The position numbers and the translations under genes were made by a program. Positions 34,664 to 42,857 of a DNA stretch of 64,000 nucleotides are shown piece by piece. The DNA comes from Desulfuromonadales bacterium (GTDB lineage: Bacteria; Desulfobacterota; Desulfuromonadia; Geobacterales; Pseudopelobacteraceae), in contig DUZS01000021.1 of assembly GCA_013349405.1 (NCBI GenBank), positions 1 to 64,000 of the forward strand, in the 5' to 3' direction. Positions within the stretch are counted from its first letter, which is position 1. Each line of letters begins with the position of its first letter. The notes under the pieces were generated by a model, which did not search any database, was not told the origin of the DNA, and worked only from the letters and a program-made list of their open reading frames with translations.

Positions 34664-34750
34664 GCTGCCGTTTCCCCCTGCACTCATGATGATCTGAAAA
34701 CCTGACGACTTCAGGCGAAGTTACCATGAAGTACACAAACTGGAGCCGTT

Positions 34751-36934
34751 ATGAAGCTGTCCGACGAACAAACCAGAAAATTGATTCCCTATATCATTGA
34801 TGCGACGGGCCTCAAGCCATTCCAGGTGGAACATACCGTAGAGCTGTTAACGGAAGGGGCAACCGTACCCTTCATCGCCCGTTATCGTAAAGAACATACC
34901 GGTGCATTGGACGAAGTACAGATCCGCACGGTTGAGGAGCAGTTTACCTACTTCTGCGAGTTGGAAGAGCGCAAAATCAGTGTGCTCAAAACCATCGAGG
35001 AGCAGGGAAAGCTCACCCCCGAGCTGCGGGATAGAATTGAGAACTCCCGCCAGAAAACTGAAGTAGAGGACCTCTATCTCCCCTACAAACCGAAGCGGCG
35101 CACGAAGGCAACCATTGCACGCGAACGGGGACTGGAACCGTTAGCCGACATTATCGCGTCCCAGAATGTGACGACTGGAACTCCCGAAGAGGTTGCCTAT
35201 CCCTTTATTGATCAGGAAAAGGAAATTCCGGATGCGGCAGCGGCTCTCGAGGGGGCGGGCCATATCCTGGCTGAACGCCTCTCCGACGATGCTGATGCCC
35301 GTGCCATGGTGCGGCGCCTCACGAAAGAGCAGGGTGTCATGACGTCGCGGGTTGCGGCAGCCTCTAAAGAACGGGTCACCAAGTTTGAAATGTACTACGA
35401 TTATCAGGAACCGTTCAAGAGTGTTCCTTCGCATCGCATACTCGCGATGCGGCGCGGCGAAAAAGAGGAGATTCTGTACCTTACCATTATCGCCCCGGTT
35501 GAGCAGGTTCTCGCGGGATTAAAATTTCGGCAAATTCTTCGGGAGAGCATCTTTATCGCGCTCCTTGAAGGGGTTGCAGAGGACGCCTACAAGCGCCTGA
35601 TTGCCCCGTCCATTGAGGTGGAACTCCGCCTGGAGGGCAAAGATCGTGCTGATGAAGCGGCAATTCAGGTATTTGCGCGGAATCTGCGTGAACTCCTGCT
35701 GGCGCCACCTGCCGGAGGGACACGCGTTCTCGGCATCGACCCCGGTTTCCGTACCGGATCAAAGGTGGCTGCGGTTGATGCGACCGGACGATTCCTGGAA
35801 CATGTGACGGTCTACCCGCACATCGGAGAGGGGCGGATTCCGCAGGCAAAGCAGGATCTGCTGAAGTTGATCGATGGTCATGCCATCGAGATGGTTGCGG
35901 TCGGCAATGGCACTGCCGGTCGTGAGATGGAGATTTTCGTCAAGGAGACCCTGGCGGCGGCAGGGCGACAGCTGCCGGTGGTTTCGGTCAGCGAGGCGGG
36001 TGCCAGCATTTACTCGGCCTCGGACATTGCCCGTGAAGAGTTCCCCGATCTTGATTTGACGGTGCGTGGTGCAATATCTATTGCGCGAAGGCTGCAGGAT
36101 CCGCTTGGAGAACTGGTCAAAGTCGATCCCAAGAGTATCGGCGTCGGTCAGTATCAGCACGATGTACATCAAGGTATGCTCAAGAAGGCACTTGATGCAG
36201 TGGTGGAGTCGTGCGTAAACTATGTTGGAGTAGATCTGAATACCGCTTCATCGGCTCTACTTTCGTATGTGTCAGGTGTGGGCCCGTCTCTGGCCAGATC
36301 GATCACCCGCTACCGTGATGAGAACGGATCGTTTGCAACGCGCATGTCACTCCTCAAAGTGCCTCGTTTTGGGGCCAAAGCCTTTGAACAGGCGGCCGGA
36401 TTCCTCCGTATCAGAGAGGGAAAACAGCTCCTGGACAATACTGCCGTGCATCCCGAGCGGTATCGTCTGGTGGAAGCGATGGCGGCCGATCTGGGCGTTA
36501 CTCTGAAGCAACTGGTGGCAGATGCATCGTTAATCAACAGAATCGACCTGAAGCGGTACGTGACTGAGAGCGCAGGACTACCAACGCTTACTGATATTAT
36601 CGAAGAGCTGAAGAAACCGGGGCGTGATCCGCGCAGCCAGTTTCAAACGGCATACTTCAGGGATGATATTCGGGAAATCAGCGACCTGAAGGAGGGTATG
36701 ATCCTGCAGGGAGTGGTGACAAACGTGACGGCTTTCGGGGCATTCGTTGACATCGGTGTCCACCAGGATGGGTTGGTGCATATAAGCCATCTGGCGAGAC
36801 GGTACGTGAAGGATCCGGGCGACGCAGTCAGGGCAGGGCAGGTGGTGACGGTCAAAGTATTATCAGCGGATGCACAACGGAAGCGTATTTCGCTGTCCAT
36901 CAAGGAAGCGGTTGCCGCTGGTGTGGCGAATTGA
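34751..36934 (+). CDS. tex: Tex-family S1 RNA-binding transcription factor
   Basis: The 727-residue protein has the full Tex order: N-terminal helical region with TEGATVPFIARYRKEHTGALDE, a YqgF-like RNase H domain with GIDPGFRTGSKVAAVD near residue 330, helix-hairpin-helix repeats (YVSGVGPSLARSITRYRDE), and a C-terminal S1 domain (GVVTNVTAFGAFVDIGVHQDGLVHIS, about 645-720). Tex binds nucleic acid and affects transcription and stress responses; the exact mechanism is not settled. The gene is intact. About 190 bases separate it from the nuo operon. Confidence 0.95.
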   Translation: MKLSDEQTRKLIPYIIDATGLKPFQVEHTVELLTEGATVPFIARYRKEHTGALDEVQIRTVEEQFTYFCELEERKISVLKTIEEQGKLTPELRDRIENSRQKTEVEDLYLPYKPKRRTKATIARERGLEPLADIIASQNVTTGTPEEVAYPFIDQEKEIPDAAAALEGAGHILAERLSDDADARAMVRRLTKEQGVMTSRVAAASKERVTKFEMYYDYQEPFKSVPSHRILAMRRGEKEEILYLTIIAPVEQVLAGLKFRQILRESIFIALLEGVAEDAYKRLIAPSIEVELRLEGKDRADEAAIQVFARNLRELLLAPPAGGTRVLGIDPGFRTGSKVAAVDATGRFLEHVTVYPHIGEGRIPQAKQDLLKLIDGHAIEMVAVGNGTAGREMEIFVKETLAAAGRQLPVVSVSEAGASIYSASDIAREEFPDLDLTVRGAISIARRLQDPLGELVKVDPKSIGVGQYQHDVHQGMLKKALDAVVESCVNYVGVDLNTASSALLSYVSGVGPSLARSITRYRDENGSFATRMSLLKVPRFGAKAFEQAAGFLRIREGKQLLDNTAVHPERYRLVEAMAADLGVTLKQLVADASLINRIDLKRYVTESAGLPTLTDIIEELKKPGRDPRSQFQTAYFRDDIREISDLKEGMILQGVVTNVTAFGAFVDIGVHQDGLVHISHLARRYVKDPGDAVRAGQVVTVKVLSADAQRKRISLSIKEAVAAGVAN

Positions 36935-37125
36935 AGCGGAGGAAACCATGTCAGAGCGGCAGTTATTGAAATAGTATTTGACTCCGTCTGCCCCAGGTGT
37001 TACCTCGGTATCGTGTGAAGCCGAACCATGAGTTTGGATTTTTTCAGGGTGGCATTTAATTGGCGTGGCGCATTTTGTCCATTTGATACCGGTTCTTTCT
37101 GAAGAAGATGTCAGGAACACGAGCT

Positions 37126-37542
37126 ATGCAACTATTCAATGAATTATTACCGCTGCTCATCTACACAGCAGCTTCCGTCCTGATCATCGGCGGACTGCTG
37201 CTTGCCGCCTGGTGGCTCGGCGCAAAGACGACTTCCCGCAACAAGGAAATCCCCTACGAATCCGGAGTGATACCGAGTGGGGCTGCCCGCCGCCCCCTTT
37301 CCGTTCCCTTTTACCTGATCGCCATATATTTTATCGTCTTCGATGTCGAAACCGCCTTTATCTTCACATGGGCCGCAGAGTGGCAGCAACTCGGATTGCC
37401 CGGTCTGCTGCATATCACCTTTTTCATCGGCGCTCTACTGTTGGGGCTGGCGTGGTTGTGGATTAAGGGGGGCCTTGAATGGGGGCCTTCTGCGCGAAGA
37501 AACGCAGATTCTTTGCAAACTCTGCGTAAGTCTTCGGAATAG
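37126..37542 (+). CDS. nuoA: NADH-quinone oxidoreductase subunit A
   Basis: This is a membrane-arm subunit of complex I with three helices (about 11-32, 62-85, 92-112). The family motif KEIPYESGVIPSG and the acidic second helix FYLIAIYFIVFDVETAFIFTWA are present. The last 16 or so residues (from about ARRNAD) and the stop codon come from a 119-bp repeat element inserted at the end of the gene, so the native tail has been replaced. I prefer the ATG at 37126 (AGGA upstream) over the in-frame ATG at 37108. Confidence 0.92.
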   Translation: MQLFNELLPLLIYTAASVLIIGGLLLAAWWLGAKTTSRNKEIPYESGVIPSGAARRPLSVPFYLIAIYFIVFDVETAFIFTWAAEWQQLGLPGLLHITFFIGALLLGLAWLWIKGGLEWGPSARRNADSLQTLRKSSE

Positions 37543-37617
37543 CTTGTGCGACGTAGCGAGTGCTCCGTCTCCGCGCTCTTCCACGACAGCCTTGATTTTG
37601 CAAAGACTTTGCGTTTC
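37499..37617. repeat. MITE-like element, copy 1 (nuoA / nuoBCD junction)
   Basis: This 119-bp unit begins GAAACGCAGATTCTTTGC and ends with the near inverse (GCAAAGACTTTGCGTTTC). It aligns end to end by eye with 40018-40137, including TCTGCGTAAGTC, CTTGTGCG and the CGACAGCCTTGAT block. An internal dyad lies near its middle. It supplies the last codons of nuoA. Confidence 0.8.
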
Positions 37618-37642
37618 TTGAACAGCATAAACGAGGAACATA

Positions 37643-40015
37643 ATGCAACAGGAAATTCCCGACAACATTCTGCTGACAAATCTTGACGACCTGATCAACT
37701 GGGGCAGGGCCAACTCGCTCTGGCCGATGTTTTTCGGGCTCTCCTGCTGTTTTGTCGAGATGATGACGTCATTTACCTCGCGCTATGATGTCTCCCGTTT
37801 CGGGGCGGAAGTGCTGCGCGGCTCACCGCGAGAAGCCGATCTGATGGTGATTGCCGGTACCCCGTTCCGCAAGATGGCCCCCAACATTCTCCGCCTGTAT
37901 GAGCAGATGGCCGAGCCGCGCTGGGTGGTCTCCATGGGGAGCTGTGCCAATTCCGGCGGTATGTATGATGTCTACAGCGTGGTGCAGGGGGTCAACCAGT
38001 TTTTACCGGTGGACGTCTACATTCCCGGCTGCCCCCCCCGTCCCGAGGCATTTCTGCAGGGGCTGATACTGCTCCAGGAGAAGATCAAGCGCGGAGAGCG
38101 CCCGTCCCGCCCGGTGCTGCACCTTGCCGGCGGCAGCCAGGGGACGACCGTGCCGCTGCTGGTGGAGGGTGTCTCCAAAACCTGCGATCCGCGTGGTCCA
38201 GGCCTGGAGGGGACCGCCATCCGTGGTGTGTCAGTCGGACATCCCCGCAGTCGGCTGCCGCGAAGTGACGAGCAGTGGCGTCCTCCGGCACCGAAACAGG
38301 AGTATCCCGACTTCGGCATGACCGGCGAGCTGGAGGCGATTTTTGGCGAGCAGATCCGCCGGGACGACTCTGCCACCGACATGCTTACCTACCGGGTTGT
38401 GCCGGAACTGCTTCCCGAACTGCTCGCTCGCCTGAAGAGCCGTACCTCTGCCCCCTTCAGACGGCTGGAGGACATCGCTTGTGTCGATGACTCCTGCCGT
38501 CGTGAACCGGAGCGCTTCAAAGCCTATACGGTCAATTACCACCTGCTCAACTTCGACATCCCGGGCCATATCCGCATCAAGACCGAACTGCCGGATGAAT
38601 CAGCACCGCTCCCCAGCGTCACTGAAGTATTCGCCAATGCCAACTGGTACGAGCGGGAGGTCTACGATATGTACGGACTCCGCTTTGCCGGTCACCCGAA
38701 TCTACGCCGGATCCTGATGCCGCACGACTGGGAGGGGCATCCCCTGCGCAAAGCGCACCCCTTCCGGGGCACCGAGATGCCGGCCTATACACTTGAAGAT
38801 GCCCGCCGGTTCCAGTCGCTGCCGGCAGAGCAGTTCTTTGCCGACAATGATCCTGATGTCCTCATCCTCAACCTGGGGCCGCAGCACCCCGGTACCCACG
38901 GCATCATCCGCTGCATGCTGAAACTGGACGGCGAAGAGATCGTCGACATGGAGAGCGATATCGGCTATCACCACCGCGGCGCGGAAAAGATCGCCGAACG
39001 CCAGCAGTGGAACCAGTTCATCCCCTACACCGACCGGATCGACTACCTCTCCGGGGTGCAGAACAATCTGGCCTACTGCAACTCTGTGGAGAAGCTCTGC
39101 GGCATCCGGGTGCCGGAACGGGCTGAAACGATTCGCGTCATGCTGTCGGAACTGTTCCGTATCGCCAATCATCTGGTCTGGCTCGGTACGTTCACCGCCG
39201 ATATCGGGGCGATGACGCCGGTTTTCTATACCTTTACCGATCGGGAAAAAATTTTTGATATCGTGGAGATGATCACCGGCGGCAGGATGCATCCGGCCTG
39301 GTTCCGCATCGGCGGTGTCGCCGAAGATCTGCCCGACGACTGGCAGCGACCGGTGCGGGATTTTCTGGCCTGGATGCCGGGGCGGCTCAAGGAGTATCAC
39401 TCCCTGCTCGACCGGAATCCGATTTTCATGGCTCGCTTGAAAGGTGTCGGGGCCATTTCGAAGAACGATGCTCTGGAGTGGGGGTTGTCCGGGCCAAACC
39501 TGCGTGCCTGCGGCATGGAGTGGGATCTGCGCAAAAAGATACCCTATTCCGGGTATGATCGTTTTAACTTCGACGTACCGACCGCTGAGGGTGGCGACTG
39601 CTGGGCCCGCTATCTGGTGCGCATGGAGGAGATTCAGCAGTCGCTGCGCATCGTGGAGCAGTGCCTGAACGGTATGCCGCCCGGGCGCTGGATGACCGAT
39701 GACTACCGCTATGTGCTGCCGCAAAAACCGGATACACTCAAGGATATCGAATCCCTGATCCATCACTTCGTCAACAGCACCCGCGGTATGAGCGCTCCCA
39801 AAGGGGAGAACTACAGCGCCATCGAGGCCCCGAAAGGGGAAAACGGCTATTTTGTCGTCTCAGACGGCCTCAATATCCCATATCGTGTCAGGATCAAGAC
39901 CCCCAGTTTTCCTCATGTCCAGGCGCTGCCGGTCATGAGTCGCGGCTGGCTGCTCGCGGATTTTCTGGCGATCCTCGGATCGATCGATTTTGTACTCGCC
40001 GATCTGGACAGGTAA
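37643..40015 (+). CDS. nuoBCD: Fused NADH-quinone oxidoreductase subunits B, C and D
   Basis: The single 790-residue chain joins three peripheral-arm subunits. Residues about 1-160 are NuoB with the N2 cluster cysteines Cys35, Cys36, Cys101 and Cys130 ([25 protein letters not shown]). About 225-395 is NuoC ([20 protein letters not shown], then [16 protein letters not shown]). From about 398 on is NuoD ([29 protein letters not shown] and C-terminal [12 protein letters not shown]). A linker of about 60 residues joins B to C. The fused form is known from Geobacter relatives; fused CD is more widespread. It lies between the two MITE-like copies, which separate it from nuoA and nuoE. Confidence 0.96.
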   Translation: MQQEIPDNILLTNLDDLINWGRANSLWPMFFGLSCCFVEMMTSFTSRYDVSRFGAEVLRGSPREADLMVIAGTPFRKMAPNILRLYEQMAEPRWVVSMGSCANSGGMYDVYSVVQGVNQFLPVDVYIPGCPPRPEAFLQGLILLQEKIKRGERPSRPVLHLAGGSQGTTVPLLVEGVSKTCDPRGPGLEGTAIRGVSVGHPRSRLPRSDEQWRPPAPKQEYPDFGMTGELEAIFGEQIRRDDSATDMLTYRVVPELLPELLARLKSRTSAPFRRLEDIACVDDSCRREPERFKAYTVNYHLLNFDIPGHIRIKTELPDESAPLPSVTEVFANANWYEREVYDMYGLRFAGHPNLRRILMPHDWEGHPLRKAHPFRGTEMPAYTLEDARRFQSLPAEQFFADNDPDVLILNLGPQHPGTHGIIRCMLKLDGEEIVDMESDIGYHHRGAEKIAERQQWNQFIPYTDRIDYLSGVQNNLAYCNSVEKLCGIRVPERAETIRVMLSELFRIANHLVWLGTFTADIGAMTPVFYTFTDREKIFDIVEMITGGRMHPAWFRIGGVAEDLPDDWQRPVRDFLAWMPGRLKEYHSLLDRNPIFMARLKGVGAISKNDALEWGLSGPNLRACGMEWDLRKKIPYSGYDRFNFDVPTAEGGDCWARYLVRMEEIQQSLRIVEQCLNGMPPGRWMTDDYRYVLPQKPDTLKDIESLIHHFVNSTRGMSAPKGENYSAIEAPKGENGYFVVSDGLNIPYRVRIKTPSFPHVQALPVMSRGWLLADFLAILGSIDFVLADLDR

Positions 40016-40017
40016 TG

Positions 40018-40137
40018 GAAACGCCCACTTTTTCGCAATATCTGCGTAAGTCATCGGGATCACTTGTGCGGTGTAGCGCTGCTACACCTCCGCGTACTCC
40101 CTCGACAGCCTTGATCTTGCGAAAAATTGAGCGTTTC
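40018..40137. repeat. MITE-like element, copy 2 (nuoBCD / nuoE junction)
   Basis: This 120-bp unit is the second copy, in the same orientation. Its ends GAAACGCCCACTTTTTCGCA and the inverse of the right end agree at about 21 of 25 positions. The middle contains GTGTAGC-GCT-GCTACAC, a perfect 7-bp hairpin. It starts three bases after the nuoBCD stop codon. Confidence 0.8.
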
Positions 40138-40150
40138 AAAGGAGAGAACA

Positions 40151-40195
40151 ATGGTTAAAAGGTCAAAAAATGGAACAGAAAAAAATGATTCCTGA
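40151..40195 (+). CDS. Leader mini-ORF overlapping the nuoE start
   Basis: AAAGGAGAGAACA precedes an ATG that opens a 14-codon frame (MVKRSKNGTEKNDS) ending at 40195, out of frame with nuoE. The strongest ribosome binding site of this junction belongs to the mini-ORF and not to nuoE, so it may deliver ribosomes to nuoE by coupling, or it is a remnant of a displaced start. Confidence 0.35.
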   Translation: MVKRSKNGTEKNDS

Positions 40196-40655
40196 TTTGT
40201 TAAAAAATGAACTCCAAAGCCGTATCGCTTCAGCCATCACCAACCGTGAGGCTGCGGTGGATGTGATGAAGGCACTTCAAGCCCATTACGGCTGGCTGAC
40301 TGACGAGGCGGTCGTTGAAGCGGCCGCACTGTTGGGACTTTCACCGCTGCAGGTGGAGGAGTTGGCCACCTTTTACGAGATGATCTATCGCCGCCCGGTC
40401 GGGCGTCATGTGATCCATGTCTGTGACTCCATCTCCTGCTGGGCAATGGGGGGGGAGACGCTGCTGAGTCATCTTTCCGGACTGCTCGACATCAAACCGG
40501 GGGAAACCACACCGGACGGCCTCTTTACCCTGCTCCCCTGCTGCTGCCTCGGCAACTGCGGAGAGGCACCGACTATGATGATCGGCGACACCATCTGCGG
40601 CAGGGTTAGTGTCGACACTGCTGCGGCACTGATTGAACAGCATCGGAACCGTTGA
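40170..40655 (+). CDS. nuoE: NADH-quinone oxidoreductase subunit E
   Basis: The 161-residue thioredoxin-fold subunit of the NADH dehydrogenase module holds the N1a [2Fe-2S] cluster. The ligand pattern is visible: HVCDSISCWAMGG and, later, LPCCCLGNCGEAP. N-terminal helices (EAAALLGLSPLQVEELATFYEMI) fit the family. AAGG lies about seven bases before the ATG. The stop codon shares its last base with the nuoF start (TGATG), so the two are coupled. Confidence 0.94.
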   Translation: MEQKKMIPDLLKNELQSRIASAITNREAAVDVMKALQAHYGWLTDEAVVEAAALLGLSPLQVEELATFYEMIYRRPVGRHVIHVCDSISCWAMGGETLLSHLSGLLDIKPGETTPDGLFTLLPCCCLGNCGEAPTMMIGDTICGRVSVDTAAALIEQHRNR

Positions 40656-41923
40656 TGGAACAGATTCTCTTTCGACATAACAGGCCGGGGCGCTCTGTCA
40701 CTTTTGCCGAGTATCAGGCAGAGGGGGGCTTTACCGCACTGAAAAAGGCGCTTTCCGGCATGTCACCGGACGGGGTGCAGCAGGCGGTGATCGACTCCGG
40801 GATGCGCGGCCGGGGGGGCGCCGGCTTTCCGACCGGGAAGAAATGGTCGTTTGTGCCACGCACCCTGCCGGGACCGCGCTGGCTGATCTGCAACTGCGAC
40901 GAGATGGAGCCGGGCACCTACAAGGACCGCGTCCTACTCGAAGCAAACCCCTACTCTCTGGTCGAGGGGATGGTGCTGGCCTGCTACGCCATTGGCGTGC
41001 GCCATTCATTCATCTTCATCCGGCGCGGCTACGAACAGGCCGCCGCCAACCTGCGCCGGGCCATTGCCGAGGCAACGGCGGCAGGATTGCTGGGAGACAA
41101 CATCCTGGGGAGCGGCTTTTCCTGTGACATCGATGTACATGTCTCTGCCGGGCGCTACATCTGCGGCGAAGAGACCGCACTGATGAACGCTCTGGAGGGG
41201 AAACGGGCCAATCCGCGCGCCAAACCGCCATTCCCGGCAATCAAGGGTCTGTGGGGCGGACCGACCGTTGTCAACAACGTGGAGAGTCTGGCCAATATTC
41301 CGTATATTATTGCAAACGGTCCCGCTTGGTTCAAAGCAACAGCCGCCACACCCGAGGCGGCCGGCATGAAGCTGTTTTGCGTCAGCGGCCATGTGGTCAA
41401 CCCGGCCTGTTTCGAGCTACCGCTCGGGATGCCGCTCGGGGAGATCATCGACGGCCCCTGCGGCGGCATGCGTCCAGGGAGCAGTTTCAAGGCGTGCCTG
41501 CCGGGTGGTGCCTCCACCCCCTATTTTACTGCCGACCACTGGGGAGTGCCGATGGACTTTGATCCGGTGGCCAAGGCAGGTTCACGCCTCGGCACCGGCG
41601 GTATCGTGGTCTTCGACCAGCAGACCTGCATGGTGGCGGCCACCCTCAATCTGGTCCGTTTCTATGCCAGGGAATCGTGCGGCTGGTGCACCCCCTGTCG
41701 TGAGGGACTCCCCTTCGTGGTCCATCTGCTGGAACTGATCGAATCCGGCTCGGGGAGTGAAGAGCATATCGGGATCCTGCGGGAGCACGTCCAGCAGCTG
41801 AACTACGCGTTCTGCGCCCTGGCCCCCGGCGCCATGGGGCCGGTGGATGGACTGCTCAGGCACTTTGAGGATGAAATCAGGGAACATATCGTCACCGGGA
41901 AATGCCCGTTTATTTCAATCTGA
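40655..41923 (+). CDS. nuoF: NADH-quinone oxidoreductase subunit F
   Basis: This 422-residue flavoprotein binds NADH and FMN and starts the electron path. Motifs: GMRGRGGAGFPTGKKW (FMN/NADH site), CNCDEMEPGTYKDR, YICGEETALMNALEG, and ESCGWCTPCREG plus a later Cys (FCALAPGA) for the N3 [4Fe-4S] cluster. The start overlaps the nuoE stop by one base. In a standard operon nuoG would follow directly; here a toxin-antitoxin pair intervenes. Confidence 0.96.
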   Translation: MEQILFRHNRPGRSVTFAEYQAEGGFTALKKALSGMSPDGVQQAVIDSGMRGRGGAGFPTGKKWSFVPRTLPGPRWLICNCDEMEPGTYKDRVLLEANPYSLVEGMVLACYAIGVRHSFIFIRRGYEQAAANLRRAIAEATAAGLLGDNILGSGFSCDIDVHVSAGRYICGEETALMNALEGKRANPRAKPPFPAIKGLWGGPTVVNNVESLANIPYIIANGPAWFKATAATPEAAGMKLFCVSGHVVNPACFELPLGMPLGEIIDGPCGGMRPGSSFKACLPGGASTPYFTADHWGVPMDFDPVAKAGSRLGTGGIVVFDQQTCMVAATLNLVRFYARESCGWCTPCREGLPFVVHLLELIESGSGSEEHIGILREHVQQLNYAFCALAPGAMGPVDGLLRHFEDEIREHIVTGKCPFISI

Positions 41924-42135
41924 TTTATGAGCAGGATGTATTTCGGTGTTATCGGCAATGCAAAAAGTAGAAAAAGTGGAACTGGTCAGAAATTGCGTAA
42001 ACAGATGGTAGTACAAGTATCGTTTCCGATTGATAAAAAACAAAAATATCTTCATATTTATGACCAAATAGCATAGTATGCCATCCATAATACATGCAGA
42101 TTTAGTAAAGAATAACGGAGAGGGGAACGAATAAT
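41924..42135. promoter_or_regulatory. AT-rich spacer before the toxin-antitoxin pair
   Basis: The 210 bases after nuoF are notably AT-rich within a GC-rich operon and do not encode a protein. They probably carry the promoter and operator of the vapBC-like pair, as such modules are normally self-regulated. I cannot place the boxes with confidence. Confidence 0.35.
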
Positions 42136-42354
42136 ATGCGAGTCGAAGCTATAGTAAAAAAAGGCGGTTGGTTCATTCCCCACCCAGGCGTTGAAATTGG
42201 CACACAAAAACATATTCTCCTCGACATAACCCCTGTTGCCACTTGTAATTTATCAGAGGATGTATTTGTTCAAGCAGCCGGTATGCTGAAGAAAACCACC
42301 ATAGACGGAGTTGCTTTTCAGAAAAAACTTCGGAAAGAATGGAATGGCCGTTAG
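42136..42354 (+). CDS. VapB-like antitoxin
   Basis: The 72-residue protein begins with a swapped-hairpin-like segment (MRVEAIVKKGGWFIPHPGVEI) similar to AbrB/DUF104-type antitoxins, and ends in a charged helix (TTIDGVAFQKKLRKEWNGR) like the toxin-binding tails of VapB proteins. It overlaps the PIN-domain gene by 16 bases, the normal arrangement of antitoxin before toxin. GGAGAGGGG lies upstream of the ATG. Identification rests on size, partner and these two regions. Confidence 0.75.
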   Translation: MRVEAIVKKGGWFIPHPGVEIGTQKHILLDITPVATCNLSEDVFVQAAGMLKKTTIDGVAFQKKLRKEWNGR

Positions 42355-42722
42355 TGTACCTGATAGACACAAACATAATCATTTACTACCTTGAAGGTGA
42401 ACACGCTGCCGTCTCGTTTTTGCGCACCAACCGGGGGAAACTGGCTATTTCGTTTATTACCTGGATGGAGACTCTCTCATTCCCTTTTAGCGCAGATGAA
42501 GAGCAGGTTGTCCGGGCATTTTTACAGGAATTCAGGCTGATAGAAATTTCTTCTCCTGTGATGGAGCTATCTGTAGAAATCCGCCGGAAGAAAAAACTGA
42601 AACTCCCTGATGCAATCATCGCCGCTTCAGCCATCCATCATGATTTGATTCTTGTGACAAGAGATTGCAAGGACTTTAAGGGGACCTCAGTAAAAACCCT
42701 CGATCCGTTTTTGGTTTCATGA
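42339..42722 (+). CDS. VapC-like PIN-domain toxin
   Basis: This 127-residue PIN-domain ribonuclease has the acidic site: YLIDTNIIIYY (Asp), ITWMETLSF (Glu), LKLPDAIIAASAI (Asp) and LVTRDCKDFK (Asp). VapC toxins cut tRNA or rRNA when free of antitoxin. The ATG at 42339 has GGAAAG upstream; a GTG at 42354 is a less likely alternative. It sits inside the nuo operon between nuoF and nuoG, in the operon direction, so nuo transcription would read through it. Confidence 0.88.
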   Translation: MEWPLVYLIDTNIIIYYLEGEHAAVSFLRTNRGKLAISFITWMETLSFPFSADEEQVVRAFLQEFRLIEISSPVMELSVEIRRKKKLKLPDAIIAASAIHHDLILVTRDCKDFKGTSVKTLDPFLVS

Positions 42723-42857
42723 TTCAACGAATTTTCAAACGGCAGAAAACAGGGTCGTGGCTCAACTTCGGAAAATACAAGAGTTGATTCACGACTTTTG
42801 TCTTTTATAGAGAAAACTGAACAGCCACTGACCTGAACAAGAAGGGGTTTTTTCTGT

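Noticed and set aside
36948-36974. Eight-codon frame with GGAGG after tex
   Set aside because: Too short to separate from chance; it may be the relic of a lost downstream gene.
37045-37075. Sigma-54-like GG-N10-GC pattern before nuoA
   Set aside because: The -12 part reads TGGC rather than TTGC and the -24 part is imperfect; not convincing enough to annotate.
38702-39766. Minus-strand ORF of 354 residues opposite nuoD
   Set aside because: It is the antisense shadow of the highly conserved nuoBCD gene and has no protein-like features of its own.
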